Part shown: positions 26,345-35,105 of the stretch, one piece after another | How positions within the stretch are numbered: the first letter of the stretch is position 1 | How the letters are laid out: the number at the start of each line of letters is the position of its first letter | Origin: Rhodococcus sp. IEGM 1379 | GTDB lineage: Bacteria > Actinomycetota > Actinomycetes > Mycobacteriales > Mycobacteriaceae | Reading direction: 5' to 3' | DNA length: 61,466 nt | NCBI RefSeq assembly: GCF_030056815.1 | Contig: NZ_JASHKR010000027.1 | Span: 1 to 61,466 of the forward strand | Translations under genes and position numbers: made by a program | Notes under the pieces: generated by a model | What the model saw: only the letters and a program-made list of their open reading frames with translations | Told to the model about the DNA's origin: nothing | Database searches by the model: none

Positions 26345-27223
26345 TCAGCGCTTCAGTGACGCTCCGGCGAGACCGGCAACGATGAATCGTTGGGCAAAGA
26401 GGAAGACCAGCAACATGGGGAGGACGACCATCGTGGTACCAGCCATGATCGAGCCCCAGTTGCTGACCCCCTCGCTCTCTTTGAGGGCCATCAGACCGAC
26501 GGGAAGAGTGCGCATTTGAACGGAGTTGGTGACGAGGAGGGGCCAGATGAAGTCATTCCATTCATCGATAACAGCGATCAATCCGACGGTGACAACAGCG
26601 GGTACGGACATCGGCAGTGCAATGTAGAAGAGCTTTCGGAGGTGTCCAGCTCCATCGAGTTCGGCGGCTTCCATTACTTCCTTCGGAAGTCCCAGAAAGT
26701 GTTGCCGCAAAAGGAAGGTGCCGAATGCGCTGGCGAGGCCAGGCAGAATGATTCCGGCGTAACTGTTGATCATTCCGAGATTACCGATGGTGATGTAATT
26801 CATCAGCAGGGTGACGTGTCCGGGTACCATCAACGCGCCCAGGACTGCGAGGAAGAGCCACTTCTTGCCGGGGAACGGTAGGAAGGCGAAAGCGTAGGCA
26901 CTAAATATCGCCAACGTGACCTTGGCGGTGGCACCGACGACCGTGACTATCAGCGAGTTGACGAAGAAATTGCCGAACGGCACGGCGTTCCACGCATGGC
27001 TGAAGTTCTCCCACGCCAAGTGGCTGGGGATGATGCGTAGCGGCCATTGATAGATCTCGCTCTGCGGCTTGAGGGCCGACGAAATCATCCAGTAGAACGG
27101 TATTGCGAAGGCAAGTCCCACGGCGGCCAGTCCGACCCAGGACCAGTGAAACCGGCGGCGGGAATGAGTGGTTCGTGGCCGTTTCATAGTTTCAGGTGTG
27201 GTGGTTCTCGAGATTACGGACAT
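26345..27223 (-). CDS. ABC importer permease (UgpE/MalG type)
   Basis: 292 aa inner-membrane permease with about six helices. The EAA coupling loop is EVMEAAELDGAGHLRKLFYIALP, followed by the conserved NDFIWPL segment of MalG/UgpE proteins. ATG 27221-27223 overlaps the stop of the partner permease (TGATG). A basic N-terminus (KRPRTTHSRRR) precedes the first helix. Works as a heterodimer with the protein at 27223-28179. Confidence 0.88.
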   Translation of the reverse strand: MSVISRTTTPETMKRPRTTHSRRRFHWSWVGLAAVGLAFAIPFYWMISSALKPQSEIYQWPLRIIPSHLAWENFSHAWNAVPFGNFFVNSLIVTVVGATAKVTLAIFSAYAFAFLPFPGKKWLFLAVLGALMVPGHVTLLMNYITIGNLGMINSYAGIILPGLASAFGTFLLRQHFLGLPKEVMEAAELDGAGHLRKLFYIALPMSVPAVVTVGLIAVIDEWNDFIWPLLVTNSVQMRTLPVGLMALKESEGVSNWGSIMAGTTMVVLPMLLVFLFAQRFIVAGLAGASLKR

Positions 27224-28179
27224 CAGTAGTGCACTTTCTTCTCGATGAATCGCATCTGGAACACGGTGACGCCCATCAAGACGACGAACATCACCATCGA
27301 CGACGCAGCAGCCGTGCCGGCACTGAATGTCTTGAATCCTTCTTGATAGATGAACCAGCTGAGCGTGGTTGTGGAACCTGCAGGTCCGCCGCTGGTCATC
27401 ATCGCGATTACATCGAAGGACTGAAATGCACTGATGACTTGGGTGATGAGGAGGAAGAACGTGGTCGGCGACAGGAGCGGCAGGGTGATGTGGCGGAATG
27501 TCTGCCACGCGCCGGCTCCGTCGAGACGCGCAGCCTCGAGCACATCGGTCGGCATCGACTGAAGCGCCGCCAGATAGACGATGGCAACAAAGCCGATACC
27601 CTTCCACACCGCGACGATGATCAGAGCAGGCATCGCCCACGAACTTGACGTCGTCCAGTGCGGTGAATCAGCACCGAACAGCCCGAACACCGCACGAGAC
27701 AACCCGTAATTCGGATCGAATATGAAGAGCCAGATTGCGGCGACTGCGGCACCAGACAGAATGTGCGGTGAGAAAGCCAGTGCCGAAACTGCCGTACTCC
27801 CATGGGATTTGCGGTTGAACAGACATGCCAGGGAGAGTCCGGCCGTCAAGCTGACGCCGACGATCACGACAACCCAAACCACGGTCAACCGCAAAACACC
27901 GAGAAATTCCGGATCGCTGAACAGTTTTGTGTAGTTGTCGATGCCGACGAACAGAGGTGTCGGCGCAATCATGTCCCATTCGGTGAGGCTGAGGCAGATG
28001 TTGCCGATGACCGGCCAGTAGGCGAATACGGCAATCAACAGGAGATTCGGGAAGGTGAAGAGGACAAAAAGCTTGTAGCCCTTGCGTCTAGGCCTTCGTG
28101 CTTTGCGCCCCGACTCTGATACGCGACTCGGGGGAGCGGAAAGCTCCGTCAGTGCCGGGCGCTGCGTTGTCAACGACAT
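27223..28179 (-). CDS. ABC importer permease (UgpA/MalF type)
   Basis: 318 aa permease with six helices after a basic N-terminal tail (GRKARRPRRKGYK). EAA loop: TDVLEAARLDGAGAWQTFRHI. The ATG at 28177-28179 is preferred over a TTG 45 bp upstream (28224), although its ribosome site (GGAAG) is rather far. First gene of the importer operon and divergent from a DeoR-type regulator, which is the likely controller. Confidence 0.87.
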   Translation of the reverse strand: MSLTTQRPALTELSAPPSRVSESGRKARRPRRKGYKLFVLFTFPNLLLIAVFAYWPVIGNICLSLTEWDMIAPTPLFVGIDNYTKLFSDPEFLGVLRLTVVWVVVIVGVSLTAGLSLACLFNRKSHGSTAVSALAFSPHILSGAAVAAIWLFIFDPNYGLSRAVFGLFGADSPHWTTSSSWAMPALIIVAVWKGIGFVAIVYLAALQSMPTDVLEAARLDGAGAWQTFRHITLPLLSPTTFFLLITQVISAFQSFDVIAMMTSGGPAGSTTTLSWFIYQEGFKTFSAGTAAASSMVMFVVLMGVTVFQMRFIEKKVHY

Positions 28180-28518
28180 GTCGAGACCATTCTTCCGGGA
28201 TATCGCTTTCTTGATGCGAGACAATGCAAATCACATGTGCGTTGTTATCTCTTCGTGGATCGACGTGATCGTTTCACTCGCTCGGATCTCCGTCAAATGG
28301 GCATTTGGGCTGCGGCAGCAATGTCGCAATGGCCGTTTGTTTTCTTAATTATCCTGTCTAGCAGCGTAATTAAGAAATTGTGCGGCGAAGAGTCAGGTGT
28401 GAGATGGTCGGATGTTTCGGTTCTGATGCCCAAGATTCTTAACTAGTTCATCGAGCATTCATATCAAGAAGAGTGATATAAATGGTTCGTAATCGCACCG
28501 GCAACAGCAAGGTCTTGG
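28180..28518. promoter_or_regulatory. Importer/DeoR divergent promoter region with two inverted repeats
   Basis: This 339-bp AT-rich gap holds no gene. It contains a perfect 10-bp inverted repeat TTCTTAATTA...TAATTAAGAA (28342-28351 and 28367-28376, 15-bp spacer) and, 40 bp before the regulator's ATG, ATATCA...TGATAT (28461-28466 and 28474-28479). These are plausible operators for the adjacent DeoR-family protein. Confidence 0.55.
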
Positions 28519-29340
28519 ATGACTCGACGATTGATCACCCACACCAGACAAGAACGGCTGGACGGTATCCTTGAATGCTTGATGGCGGATGAATCGGCGT
28601 CAGCGCAGTCACTGGCCGCGCACTTCGATATCTCCTTGATGACGGTTCACCGTGATCTCGACGAACTTCAACGGCGTGGCATCGTCCGAAAGTTCAGGGG
28701 TGGAGTGAGTATCGAACGGACCAGCAGCTACGAGATTGCTGCGGCGCTGAGGCGTCGAATCGCGCTACCTCAGAAGCTCGCGATCGGCGCAGTCGCCGCG
28801 TCCGGAGTTTCCCCCGGACAGGTGGTGATGCTCGACGATTCCACCACTGCCTCGCAGATGATTCAGTATCTGATCGACATCGAAGAGTTGCGGGTCGTCA
28901 CGAACTATCTGCCTTCGCTCCATGAACTATCCAGTGTGACAGGTATTTCCGTGACTGCGATCGGCGGCGATTTCGATTCCGGTCACGAGTCATTTGTTGG
29001 TGAGGGTGCAGCCAAAGCGGTACGCGAGCTGCGAGTGGACGCTCTGTACTTCTCGACGTCGAGTGCCGATCACGATGGCATCTACCACCAAGAAGAGAAG
29101 GTCGTTCGGCTCAAATCCGAGATGATTCGGTGCGCCGGCCGCCGGATTCTCCTGATGGACAGTTCGAAGTTGGGGCAGACCTCACTACACAGAGTGGGCG
29201 GATGGGATGTGATCAACGAGTTGATCACCGATGACGGCGCAGCGGTGGAGGTTCTCGAGAGTATTCGCGCGCAGGGTGTTGTGGTGCGCACCGTTCCATC
29301 GATTGACTATGTGGATACACACGAAGAAAGGAAGTCCTGA
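28519..29340 (+). CDS. DeoR/GlpR-family transcriptional regulator
   Basis: 273 aa. N-terminal DeoR helix-turn-helix with QSLAAHFDISLMTVHRDLDE and RRGIVRKFRGGV (residues ~28-65). The C-terminal DeoRC sensor domain has MLDDSTTASQMIQYL, VVTNYLPSLHEL, YFSTSSADHDGIYH and MDSSKLGQTSLHRVG. DeoRC domains sense phosphorylated sugars or glycerol-phosphate-like ligands. Divergent from the importer operon and coupled by TGATG to a HAD phosphatase. Probably represses the importer until its phosphorylated ligand accumulates; inference from position. Confidence 0.87.
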   Translation: MTRRLITHTRQERLDGILECLMADESASAQSLAAHFDISLMTVHRDLDELQRRGIVRKFRGGVSIERTSSYEIAAALRRRIALPQKLAIGAVAASGVSPGQVVMLDDSTTASQMIQYLIDIEELRVVTNYLPSLHELSSVTGISVTAIGGDFDSGHESFVGEGAAKAVRELRVDALYFSTSSADHDGIYHQEEKVVRLKSEMIRCAGRRILLMDSSKLGQTSLHRVGGWDVINELITDDGAAVEVLESIRAQGVVVRTVPSIDYVDTHEERKS

Positions 29341-30029
29341 TGTTGCAAGCGGTCTTCTGGGATATGGACGGCACTCTGGTTGATACCGAGCCGAGTTGGC
29401 ATGCGGCAGAACGAGCCTTGCTGTCGCGGTACAACGTGGAGTGGAGTGACGAGCAAGCTCTTGCGCTGGTAGGGAATGCCTTACCGGATTCTGCAGAGGT
29501 GCTCCAATCGGCGGGTGCGGATCTGTCGATCCGCGAGATCGTCGACGAATTGGTCGCAGCGGTTGTAGCGGGAGTGCGTGAGTCGATTGAATGGCGTCCA
29601 GGCGCCCGTGAGTTGTTGGCGCAGCTTCGTGAGGCCGGCATCCCGTGTGTGCTGGTGACGATGAGTGAAGCGCCGCTGGCGGAGGCTGTAGTGAGCGCGC
29701 TACCGCCAGAGACATTTTCGCTCATGATCACGGGCGACATGGTCGAGCGAGGCAAGCCTCATCCAGAGCCGTATCTGCGTGCGATGAAGGAACTTTCCAT
29801 TCTGGAAGGTCCGATTTCGATGGATCGCATTGTGGCGATCGAGGATTCGATTCCGGGGTTGGCTTCGGCGAGCGCAGCGGGTGCAGTCGTGTTGGGTGTC
29901 CCCAACATGGTGAGTCTCGGTGATAATCCGGCCGTGATCGTATGGGAGACGTTGGCGGGAAAATCGGTCTCGGACCTGGAGGATCTTGTGGCGGCGAGGG
30001 CCGAAATGCTTGAGCCTCAGTCCATATAA
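29340..30029 (+). CDS. HAD-superfamily phosphatase
   Basis: 229 aa HAD hydrolase, subfamily IA. Seen: motif I FWDMDGTLVDTEP, motif II LVTMSEA, motif III GKPHPEPYLRAM with the conserved Lys and motif IV VAIEDSIPG. A four-helix cap lies between motifs I and II. Such enzymes dephosphorylate sugar phosphates, phosphoglycolate or glycerol-3-phosphate; next to an importer plus phosphodiesterase, a glycerol-3-phosphatase role is a reasonable guess. Coupled to the DeoR gene and followed by a strong terminator. Confidence 0.85.
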   Translation: MLQAVFWDMDGTLVDTEPSWHAAERALLSRYNVEWSDEQALALVGNALPDSAEVLQSAGADLSIREIVDELVAAVVAGVRESIEWRPGARELLAQLREAGIPCVLVTMSEAPLAEAVVSALPPETFSLMITGDMVERGKPHPEPYLRAMKELSILEGPISMDRIVAIEDSIPGLASASAAGAVVLGVPNMVSLGDNPAVIVWETLAGKSVSDLEDLVAARAEMLEPQSI

Positions 30030-30045
30030 CCGCAATGGAACAACA

Positions 30046-30080
30046 AGGTCCCGCCGCAGTTGGACATTGCGGCGGGACCT
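30046..30080 (+). terminator. Terminator after the HAD phosphatase gene
   Basis: A perfect 13-bp stem AGGTCCCGCCGCA (30046-30058 with 30068-30080) and 9-nt loop lies 16 bp after the stop; the ATPase gene converges on it from the other side. Confidence 0.9.
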
Positions 30081-30100
30081 GGTGCGTCAATCAGTTGACG

Positions 30101-31198
30101 TCAAACGTGCACGGTGCTGTCCTCCGTGGACAGTCGGGTTCCGGTTGTCGGGTCGAACAGGTGCATACTTGCGGCGACGGGGAGCACGTCGATCCGTGAG
30201 CCGATCGGTGGCGGCGTATTCGCCTTCGATCGAATTACGAGTTCGTGACGATTTCCGTCGATCATCGTATGGCCGTACACATATGCGTCGGCTCCAAGTT
30301 CTTCGACGACGTCGACCGTTACCGGGATTCCGCGGTCGACCATTTCGAATGACTCCGGTCGGACTCCCACGGTGATCTTGGGAGTCAGAGCAGCGTCGGC
30401 TACAGAACGTGGGACTCGGTAGACCGTCCCACCGAGCGACATCTCACCCTCGTTGATGTCAAGATCGATGAAACTCATTGCGGGTGAGCCGATGAATCCG
30501 GCGACAAAAATGTTGGCGGGACTGGTATAGAGCCGGCGCGGTGTGTCGACCTGTTGTAGGACACCGTCTTTGAGTACTGCAACACGGTCCCCCATGGTCA
30601 TGGCCTCGACCTGATCGTGGGTGACATACACCGTCGTGACACCCAGTCGGCGCGTCAGCGACGCGATCTGAGTGCGCGTCTGTACCCGCAGTTTTGCGTC
30701 GAGATTGGACAGTGGTTCGTCCATGAGAAAGACCTGAGGATTGCGAACGATGGCTCTTCCCATGGCAACTCGTTGTCGCTGCCCACCGGATAGCGCTTTG
30801 GGTTTGCGATCGAGATATGGTTCGAGATCGAGAATCCGCGAGGCTTCGAGAACCCGCGATTCACGCTCCTGTTTCGGCACTCCAGCGATCTTGAGGGCAA
30901 AGCCCATATTCGCTCCGACTGTCATGTGCGGGTAGAGCGCGTAGTTCTGGAAGACCATTGCGATGTCACGATTCTGAGGTTCTACGTCAGTGATATCGCG
31001 ATTACCGATCAGGATTCGACCCGAATCGATAGGCTCGAGTCCCGCAAGCATGCGCAGGGAAGTCGACTTTCCGCAGCCGGACGGCCCGACGAGAACGAGG
31101 AACTCCCCATTTGCGATTTCCAAGTCGAGTTGGTCTAGTGCAGGTCGATCCGAACCCCCGTATGAGCGGGTTGCGCAGTCGAAAGTGACGCTGGCCAT
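30101..31198 (-). CDS. ABC importer ATPase (UgpC/MsmX/MalK type)
   Basis: 365 aa. Seen: Walker A GPSGCGKST, Q-loop MVFQNYALYPHMTV, signature LSGGQRQRVAMGRA, Walker B VFLMDEPLSNLDA, H-loop YVTHDQVEAMTMGD, then a C-terminal regulatory TOBE region (~235-365) as in MalK/UgpC. ATG 31196-31198 follows GAAGGGA. It energises the permeases encoded at 26345-28179 but is transcribed from its own promoter; shared multi-system ATPases are common in actinobacteria. A small hairpin (31213-31230) overlaps the leader. Confidence 0.9.
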   Translation of the reverse strand: MASVTFDCATRSYGGSDRPALDQLDLEIANGEFLVLVGPSGCGKSTSLRMLAGLEPIDSGRILIGNRDITDVEPQNRDIAMVFQNYALYPHMTVGANMGFALKIAGVPKQERESRVLEASRILDLEPYLDRKPKALSGGQRQRVAMGRAIVRNPQVFLMDEPLSNLDAKLRVQTRTQIASLTRRLGVTTVYVTHDQVEAMTMGDRVAVLKDGVLQQVDTPRRLYTSPANIFVAGFIGSPAMSFIDLDINEGEMSLGGTVYRVPRSVADAALTPKITVGVRPESFEMVDRGIPVTVDVVEELGADAYVYGHTMIDGNRHELVIRSKANTPPPIGSRIDVLPVAASMHLFDPTTGTRLSTEDSTVHV

Positions 31199-31337
31199 GT
31201 GAATTCCCTTCACGGGCAGGAACGTGCCCGACGATCCGAGTGAGTGGGCGAGAGCGTCGCCTCCACAACACAACACGAGTCGAGTGAACAGAATACGGTC
31301 ACCAGGCAAAAATGGGGTGCGGCGCAACTGTCCACTG

Positions 31338-31451
31338 CTGGCGGGCCGCATCGCACGATGGTTGGCTACCGATGCCGGGCGCCGTGCGTACAAGCGGAGT
31401 GGCGTGTCGGTGGAGTCGGTCAAGGGTCATCTCAAGGATCGACGGGGCTGA
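31338..31451 (+). pseudogene. Relic of a DDE transposase C-terminus
   Basis: The plus-strand frame reads GRIARWLATDAGRRAYKRSG followed by VSVESVKGHLKDRRG and a stop. This resembles the C-terminal end of IS5/IS1182-type DDE transposases (LAT..GR..Y.RR..TVE.V.GHLKD.RG). Only the last ~35 codons are present and no catalytic part remains. Identification by eye only. Confidence 0.5.
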
Positions 31452-31457
31452 GGCAGG

Positions 31458-31532
31458 TTTCTTGTCGGCGAAGTCGCCGGCTACCTGACGGGTTCGACCA
31501 TTCCCCTCGATGGCCAGTCGCGTTGGCGCTGA
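31458..31532 (+). pseudogene. Decayed copy of an SDR gene 3' end
   Basis: The 75 bp translate to FLVGEVAGYLTGSTIPLDG plus QSRWR and a stop. The SDR at 23406-24167 ends FLVGEDAGYLTGATIPLDG plus GQSRWG. The copy differs by three substitutions and one missing Gly codon, and most bases are the same. It abuts the transposase relic, so it is probably left from a duplication or recombination. Confidence 0.8.
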
Positions 31533-31570
31533 TCCCTGTTGTGCGCCTTCATGAACCGCGGGCGGTTATG

Positions 31571-31617
31571 TGAAGTGTCATGACATTGCGTCCACTTTCA
31601 TGTGTCATGACACTTCA
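31571..31617. promoter_or_regulatory. Double palindrome (operator pair or terminator)
   Basis: Perfect 15-bp inverted repeats TGAAGTGTCATGACA (31571-31585) and its complement (31603-31617) with a 17-bp spacer. Each arm contains the 10-bp palindrome TGTCATGACA, so it could be two operator sites as well as a hairpin terminator for the gadB-like gene ending at 31659. Confidence 0.6.
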
Positions 31618-31658
31618 TATGCCGTCGCACGGTCAATAAGGGTGCACAGCGGTGTAGA

Positions 31659-33038
31659 TCAGTGAGCAAACGCGGCCTTTGCCGGTCTGCCTCCGTTGGT
31701 CTCGCGTAACTGTTCGACGACTGACGCGAGGGTCGTTACCAGTTTATGCGCGAGATCTCGACTGAATCCCTCTCGCAAGACGATTCGCAGAACTGCCACG
31801 TCCTCGGCGTCAGCCGGCATTGTGTATGCCGGTACCTGGAATCCGGCCGCTCGCAGCTCGTGCGAGATGTCGAACACCGTGAAGCCGGGATCCCCGACAA
31901 CTTCGAATGACAGGACCGGGATGGCGGTGCCGTCGGTGATGATCCGCAAGGAATCGATCTTCGAGATCGCCGACGACAACATTATTGCCGTGTCACGGAG
32001 CGATTCCATGATCTGGGTGTACCCGGCAACACCGAGGCGGATGAAGTTGTAGTACTGCCCGACGACCTGATTGCCTGATCGCGAGAAGTTGAGCGTGAAG
32101 GTCGGCATATCGCCACCGAGGTAGTTGACCCGGAACACCAAGTCCTCGGGGAGATGTTCTTTCGAGCGCCAGACGACGAAACCGATGCCCGGGTAGGTCA
32201 TGCCGTACTTGTGGCCGCTGACGTTGATCGAGACGACCCGCGGAACCCTGAAGTCCCACTCCAATTCCGGGTGCAGGAAGGGGACTACGAATCCACCACT
32301 TGCAGCGTCGACATGGATCGGCACGTCGGGGCCACCGCCTGCGGCGATCGCGTCGAGCGCGGCGGCGATCTCGGCGACCGGTTCGAGTTCGCCGGTGAAG
32401 GTGGTGCCGAGAATTGCGACGACACCGATGGTGTTCTCGTCCACGGCGTCACGTACCTGTTCGGGGGTGATGACGTAGCGACCCTTTTCCATCGGCAGGT
32501 ACTTCGGCTCGACGTCGAAGTAACGGCAGAACTTCTCCCAGACGACCTGCACGTTGCTGCCGAGGATGAGATTCGGCCGTGTGGCATCCTTGCCTTCGCT
32601 CTCACGACGCTGCCGCCAGCGCCATTTGAGCGCGAGGCCACCGAGCATGACTGCTTCGGAGGATCCGACGGTAGAAACACCTGTTGCAGATGCGGGATCC
32701 AATGTCAGATCGTCGGCGTGGAACAGGTCGGCAACCATGTTTACGCAACGTGTTTCGATTTCTGCGGTTGCAGGATATTCGTCCTTGTCGATCATGTTCT
32801 TGTCGAAGGTTTCGGCCATCAAACGATCTGCTTGAGGGTCCATCCAGGTGGTGACGAAGGTCGCCAGGTTCAGTCGTGAGCTTCCGTCGAGCATCAATTC
32901 GTCGTGGATGAAGCGGTAGACAGCTTCGGGGTCCGTTTCGGCCTTGGGCAACTTGAGGGCGGGGATCGCATCGGTACCGAGTCGACCCGTGTACGCCGGT
33001 GCGAGGGTCTCGGTGGGGGCTGCAAAGCTATCTGACAT
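31659..33038 (-). CDS. gadB: Glutamate decarboxylase
   Basis: 459 aa PLP-dependent group II decarboxylase. Seen: substrate-domain STVGSSEAVMLGGLALKWRW, VPIHVDAASGGFVVPF with the PLP-binding Asp and INVSGHKYGMTYPG with the Schiff-base Lys. Length and motifs match GadB, which converts glutamate to GABA and consumes a proton, aiding acid tolerance. ATG 33036-33038 has a perfect GGAGG 6 bases upstream; a TTG four codons earlier overlaps that site and is rejected. No GABA antiporter is adjacent. Confidence 0.92.
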   Translation of the reverse strand: MSDSFAAPTETLAPAYTGRLGTDAIPALKLPKAETDPEAVYRFIHDELMLDGSSRLNLATFVTTWMDPQADRLMAETFDKNMIDKDEYPATAEIETRCVNMVADLFHADDLTLDPASATGVSTVGSSEAVMLGGLALKWRWRQRRESEGKDATRPNLILGSNVQVVWEKFCRYFDVEPKYLPMEKGRYVITPEQVRDAVDENTIGVVAILGTTFTGELEPVAEIAAALDAIAAGGGPDVPIHVDAASGGFVVPFLHPELEWDFRVPRVVSINVSGHKYGMTYPGIGFVVWRSKEHLPEDLVFRVNYLGGDMPTFTLNFSRSGNQVVGQYYNFIRLGVAGYTQIMESLRDTAIMLSSAISKIDSLRIITDGTAIPVLSFEVVGDPGFTVFDISHELRAAGFQVPAYTMPADAEDVAVLRIVLREGFSRDLAHKLVTTLASVVEQLRETNGGRPAKAAFAH

Positions 33039-33125
33039 CTTATCCTCCAATATGTTTCGGGTGCGATTAGTGGTTGGGTCCGGTCATGGCGGGTTGGCTT
33101 CGGGATGGTTGCCGCCCAGTTCGCA

Positions 33126-35102
33126 TCACACCTCGATCGGTGGGTACAGACGTTCCATCGTGTATCGACGGTTGCGCCTGACCGAGAGTGCACTGACAGT
33201 CATCGAGCCGAGCAGAATGCAGACAAGTACAGCGATGGCTATCCACAGTCGCGAATCGACGTGTTCAGCGGTGATGAGCTGTCGGAGGCCGTTGACTGTG
33301 TAGGTCATCGGATCGAACGGATGGATGTACTGGAAAGGCTTGGCCGTTGTGGGCACAGGATAGATGCCGCCGGCGGACACCAGTTGCAGCATGAGGAATG
33401 CCAACGTCACGACCCGGCCGACAGCGACTCCGAAGAGGGCGTTGAACATCTGGATCATCGCCAGGTAGGTCGCCGAGACCAGCATCAGGAACAGGATCGT
33501 TCCAGCGACGTGTTTGACATCCAGGCCGACGCCGATGTGCACCACCGTGTACATCGTTACCACCTGGAGGATGCCGATCAGCAGTGCCGGCCAGTAGGAA
33601 GCGAGCACCGTCCGATACAAGCCGAGACCGCTGACTGTTGCGCGGGCTTGCAACGGGGTCAACAGCATCCAAGTGATGATGCATCCGACGAACAGCGCCA
33701 AAGAGAGGAAGAACGGCGCGAATCCGGTACCGAACGTGGGCGCCTCATTCGTGTACTTCTGATTGAGTGCGACCGGAGTCGACAGGGTTTCTGCAGTAGC
33801 AGTGCGCTGTTCGTCCGTCCAGCTGGGTACTTGTCCGGCGCCCTTCTTGAGTGCGTCGGCGAGTTCAGTGGAACCCGATTGCAACTCGGTCATTCCGGAG
33901 CTGAGTTGGTCGGCGCCACTCGCGAGTTGGACGCTACCGTCGGTCAACTGGATCAGGCCGGAGTTCAGGGTCTTGGCTCCGGAGCTGAGCTCGTCGGCTC
34001 CATTGCGTAGTTGCCGGACATCGGATGCCAACCCGCCGTCACTGAGCAGCGCGAGGGAGGATTGCAGCGGACTGGACGGGTCGGTCAGCTGGTACTCGAG
34101 TGCACGGGCGTCGTTGCTGAGTTGAGCGATCTCCTCTCGCAGTGCGGCAGTGTCGCTTTGACCTTCGGTGACGGTGAGGGCCGCAACTGCCTGCTTGACA
34201 AGAGGATCGGCATTAGGTCCGAGAAGATCGACAAGTTGCTGAATCGCAGGAGCCATTGTCACTCGAGGTGATTGCGGTAACCGATCGCCCAGAGCGGTGA
34301 GCGATCGACTCAGTTGTGATGCCTGGGAACCGATATCAGGGACCGCGCCGGATCCCAGTGCGGTGAGCAACGGGTTGGTGACACCATCGATTGCTGTCGC
34401 GAGTTGGTCGGCACCTGTGGCCAGCTGCGCAGAACCGTCTCGCGCCGTGACCATGTTGGTGGAGAGTTCGTTGGCGCCGGAGCTGAGTTGGTCGGCTCCG
34501 CTCTTCGCGGTGTCGATACCGGATGCGAGGGTGTTCGCTCCGTCGGCGGCCTGACCCAGACCTGACCCGGCGGTCTGTAGACCCGAGAGGACCTGGCCGA
34601 CGCCTTGTGCTCCGACCGAAGAGTTGACCTGGTTGATTACTTGCTCGGAGGCGTCCTGTCCGATTATGGTGGCCAGGTAATTGTTGGCGTCGTTGAAGGT
34701 GAAGTTCAGATTCGCCTTCTCGGGGTTGGTCCCGTTCGGCGACTCGACCGCTTCGCTGAAGTTTTCCGGCAAGGTGATCGTGTAATAGTACTTGCCGCTT
34801 GCCAGTCCGGCTTCGGCCTCCTGTTCCGAAACCTCGTTCAAATCCAATTGTCCGGAGGCGATGAGTGACTTGACGACCTGATCGCCGGCATCGACCCGTT
34901 GGCCTGTCGATGTTCGCCCGCTGTCGTTGTTGACGATCGCTGCGGGGATCTTGTTCACCGCCCCGAACGGATTCCAGAAGGCCCACAAGTACATTGCGCC
35001 GTAGAGCAACGGCAATAAGATGATGGTGACGATCGCGATCCGCGGCATGGCGCCGCGGAGGTAGCGTTTGGAGTCACTGCCCAGAGAAATACCTGCCAGC
35101 AT
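33126..35102 (-). CDS. YhgE/Pip-type membrane protein
   Basis: 658 aa. One N-terminal transmembrane helix (IAIVTIILLPLLYGAMYLW), a long extracytoplasmic part with a conserved AAIVNNDSG block, and a repetitive region (~190-440) of heptad-like ADQLSSGANEL and similar motifs. Five or so C-terminal helices of ABC-2 type follow (VTLAFLMLQLVSAGGIYPVP is the YhgE/Pip hallmark). Such proteins are phage-infection/export proteins, linked to phage entry in lactococci and ESX-like secretion accessory roles elsewhere. Three bp after the degenerate ABC protein gene, so they form a pair. Confidence 0.87.
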   Translation of the reverse strand: MLAGISLGSDSKRYLRGAMPRIAIVTIILLPLLYGAMYLWAFWNPFGAVNKIPAAIVNNDSGRTSTGQRVDAGDQVVKSLIASGQLDLNEVSEQEAEAGLASGKYYYTITLPENFSEAVESPNGTNPEKANLNFTFNDANNYLATIIGQDASEQVINQVNSSVGAQGVGQVLSGLQTAGSGLGQAADGANTLASGIDTAKSGADQLSSGANELSTNMVTARDGSAQLATGADQLATAIDGVTNPLLTALGSGAVPDIGSQASQLSRSLTALGDRLPQSPRVTMAPAIQQLVDLLGPNADPLVKQAVAALTVTEGQSDTAALREEIAQLSNDARALEYQLTDPSSPLQSSLALLSDGGLASDVRQLRNGADELSSGAKTLNSGLIQLTDGSVQLASGADQLSSGMTELQSGSTELADALKKGAGQVPSWTDEQRTATAETLSTPVALNQKYTNEAPTFGTGFAPFFLSLALFVGCIITWMLLTPLQARATVSGLGLYRTVLASYWPALLIGILQVVTMYTVVHIGVGLDVKHVAGTILFLMLVSATYLAMIQMFNALFGVAVGRVVTLAFLMLQLVSAGGIYPVPTTAKPFQYIHPFDPMTYTVNGLRQLITAEHVDSRLWIAIAVLVCILLGSMTVSALSVRRNRRYTMERLYPPIEV

Positions 35103-35105
35103 CGC

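Larger units (their letters stand above)
31199..31658. other. Gene-free region with gene relics and palindromes
   Basis: The 460 bp between two minus-strand genes contain no intact gene. In order it holds a transposase C-terminal relic (31338-31451), a decayed SDR 3' end (31458-31532) and a 15-bp inverted repeat built on TGTCATGACA (31571-31617). The ATPase promoter should lie at its left edge. Confidence 0.7.

Noticed and set aside
27224-27640. Longer N-terminus for the UgpE-type permease
   Set aside because: It would lie wholly inside the partner permease gene in another frame; the TGATG junction at 27223 gives the normal length.
28180-28224. TTG start for the UgpA-type permease
   Set aside because: Rare start codon without a ribosome site; the ATG at 28179 gives a normal-length protein.
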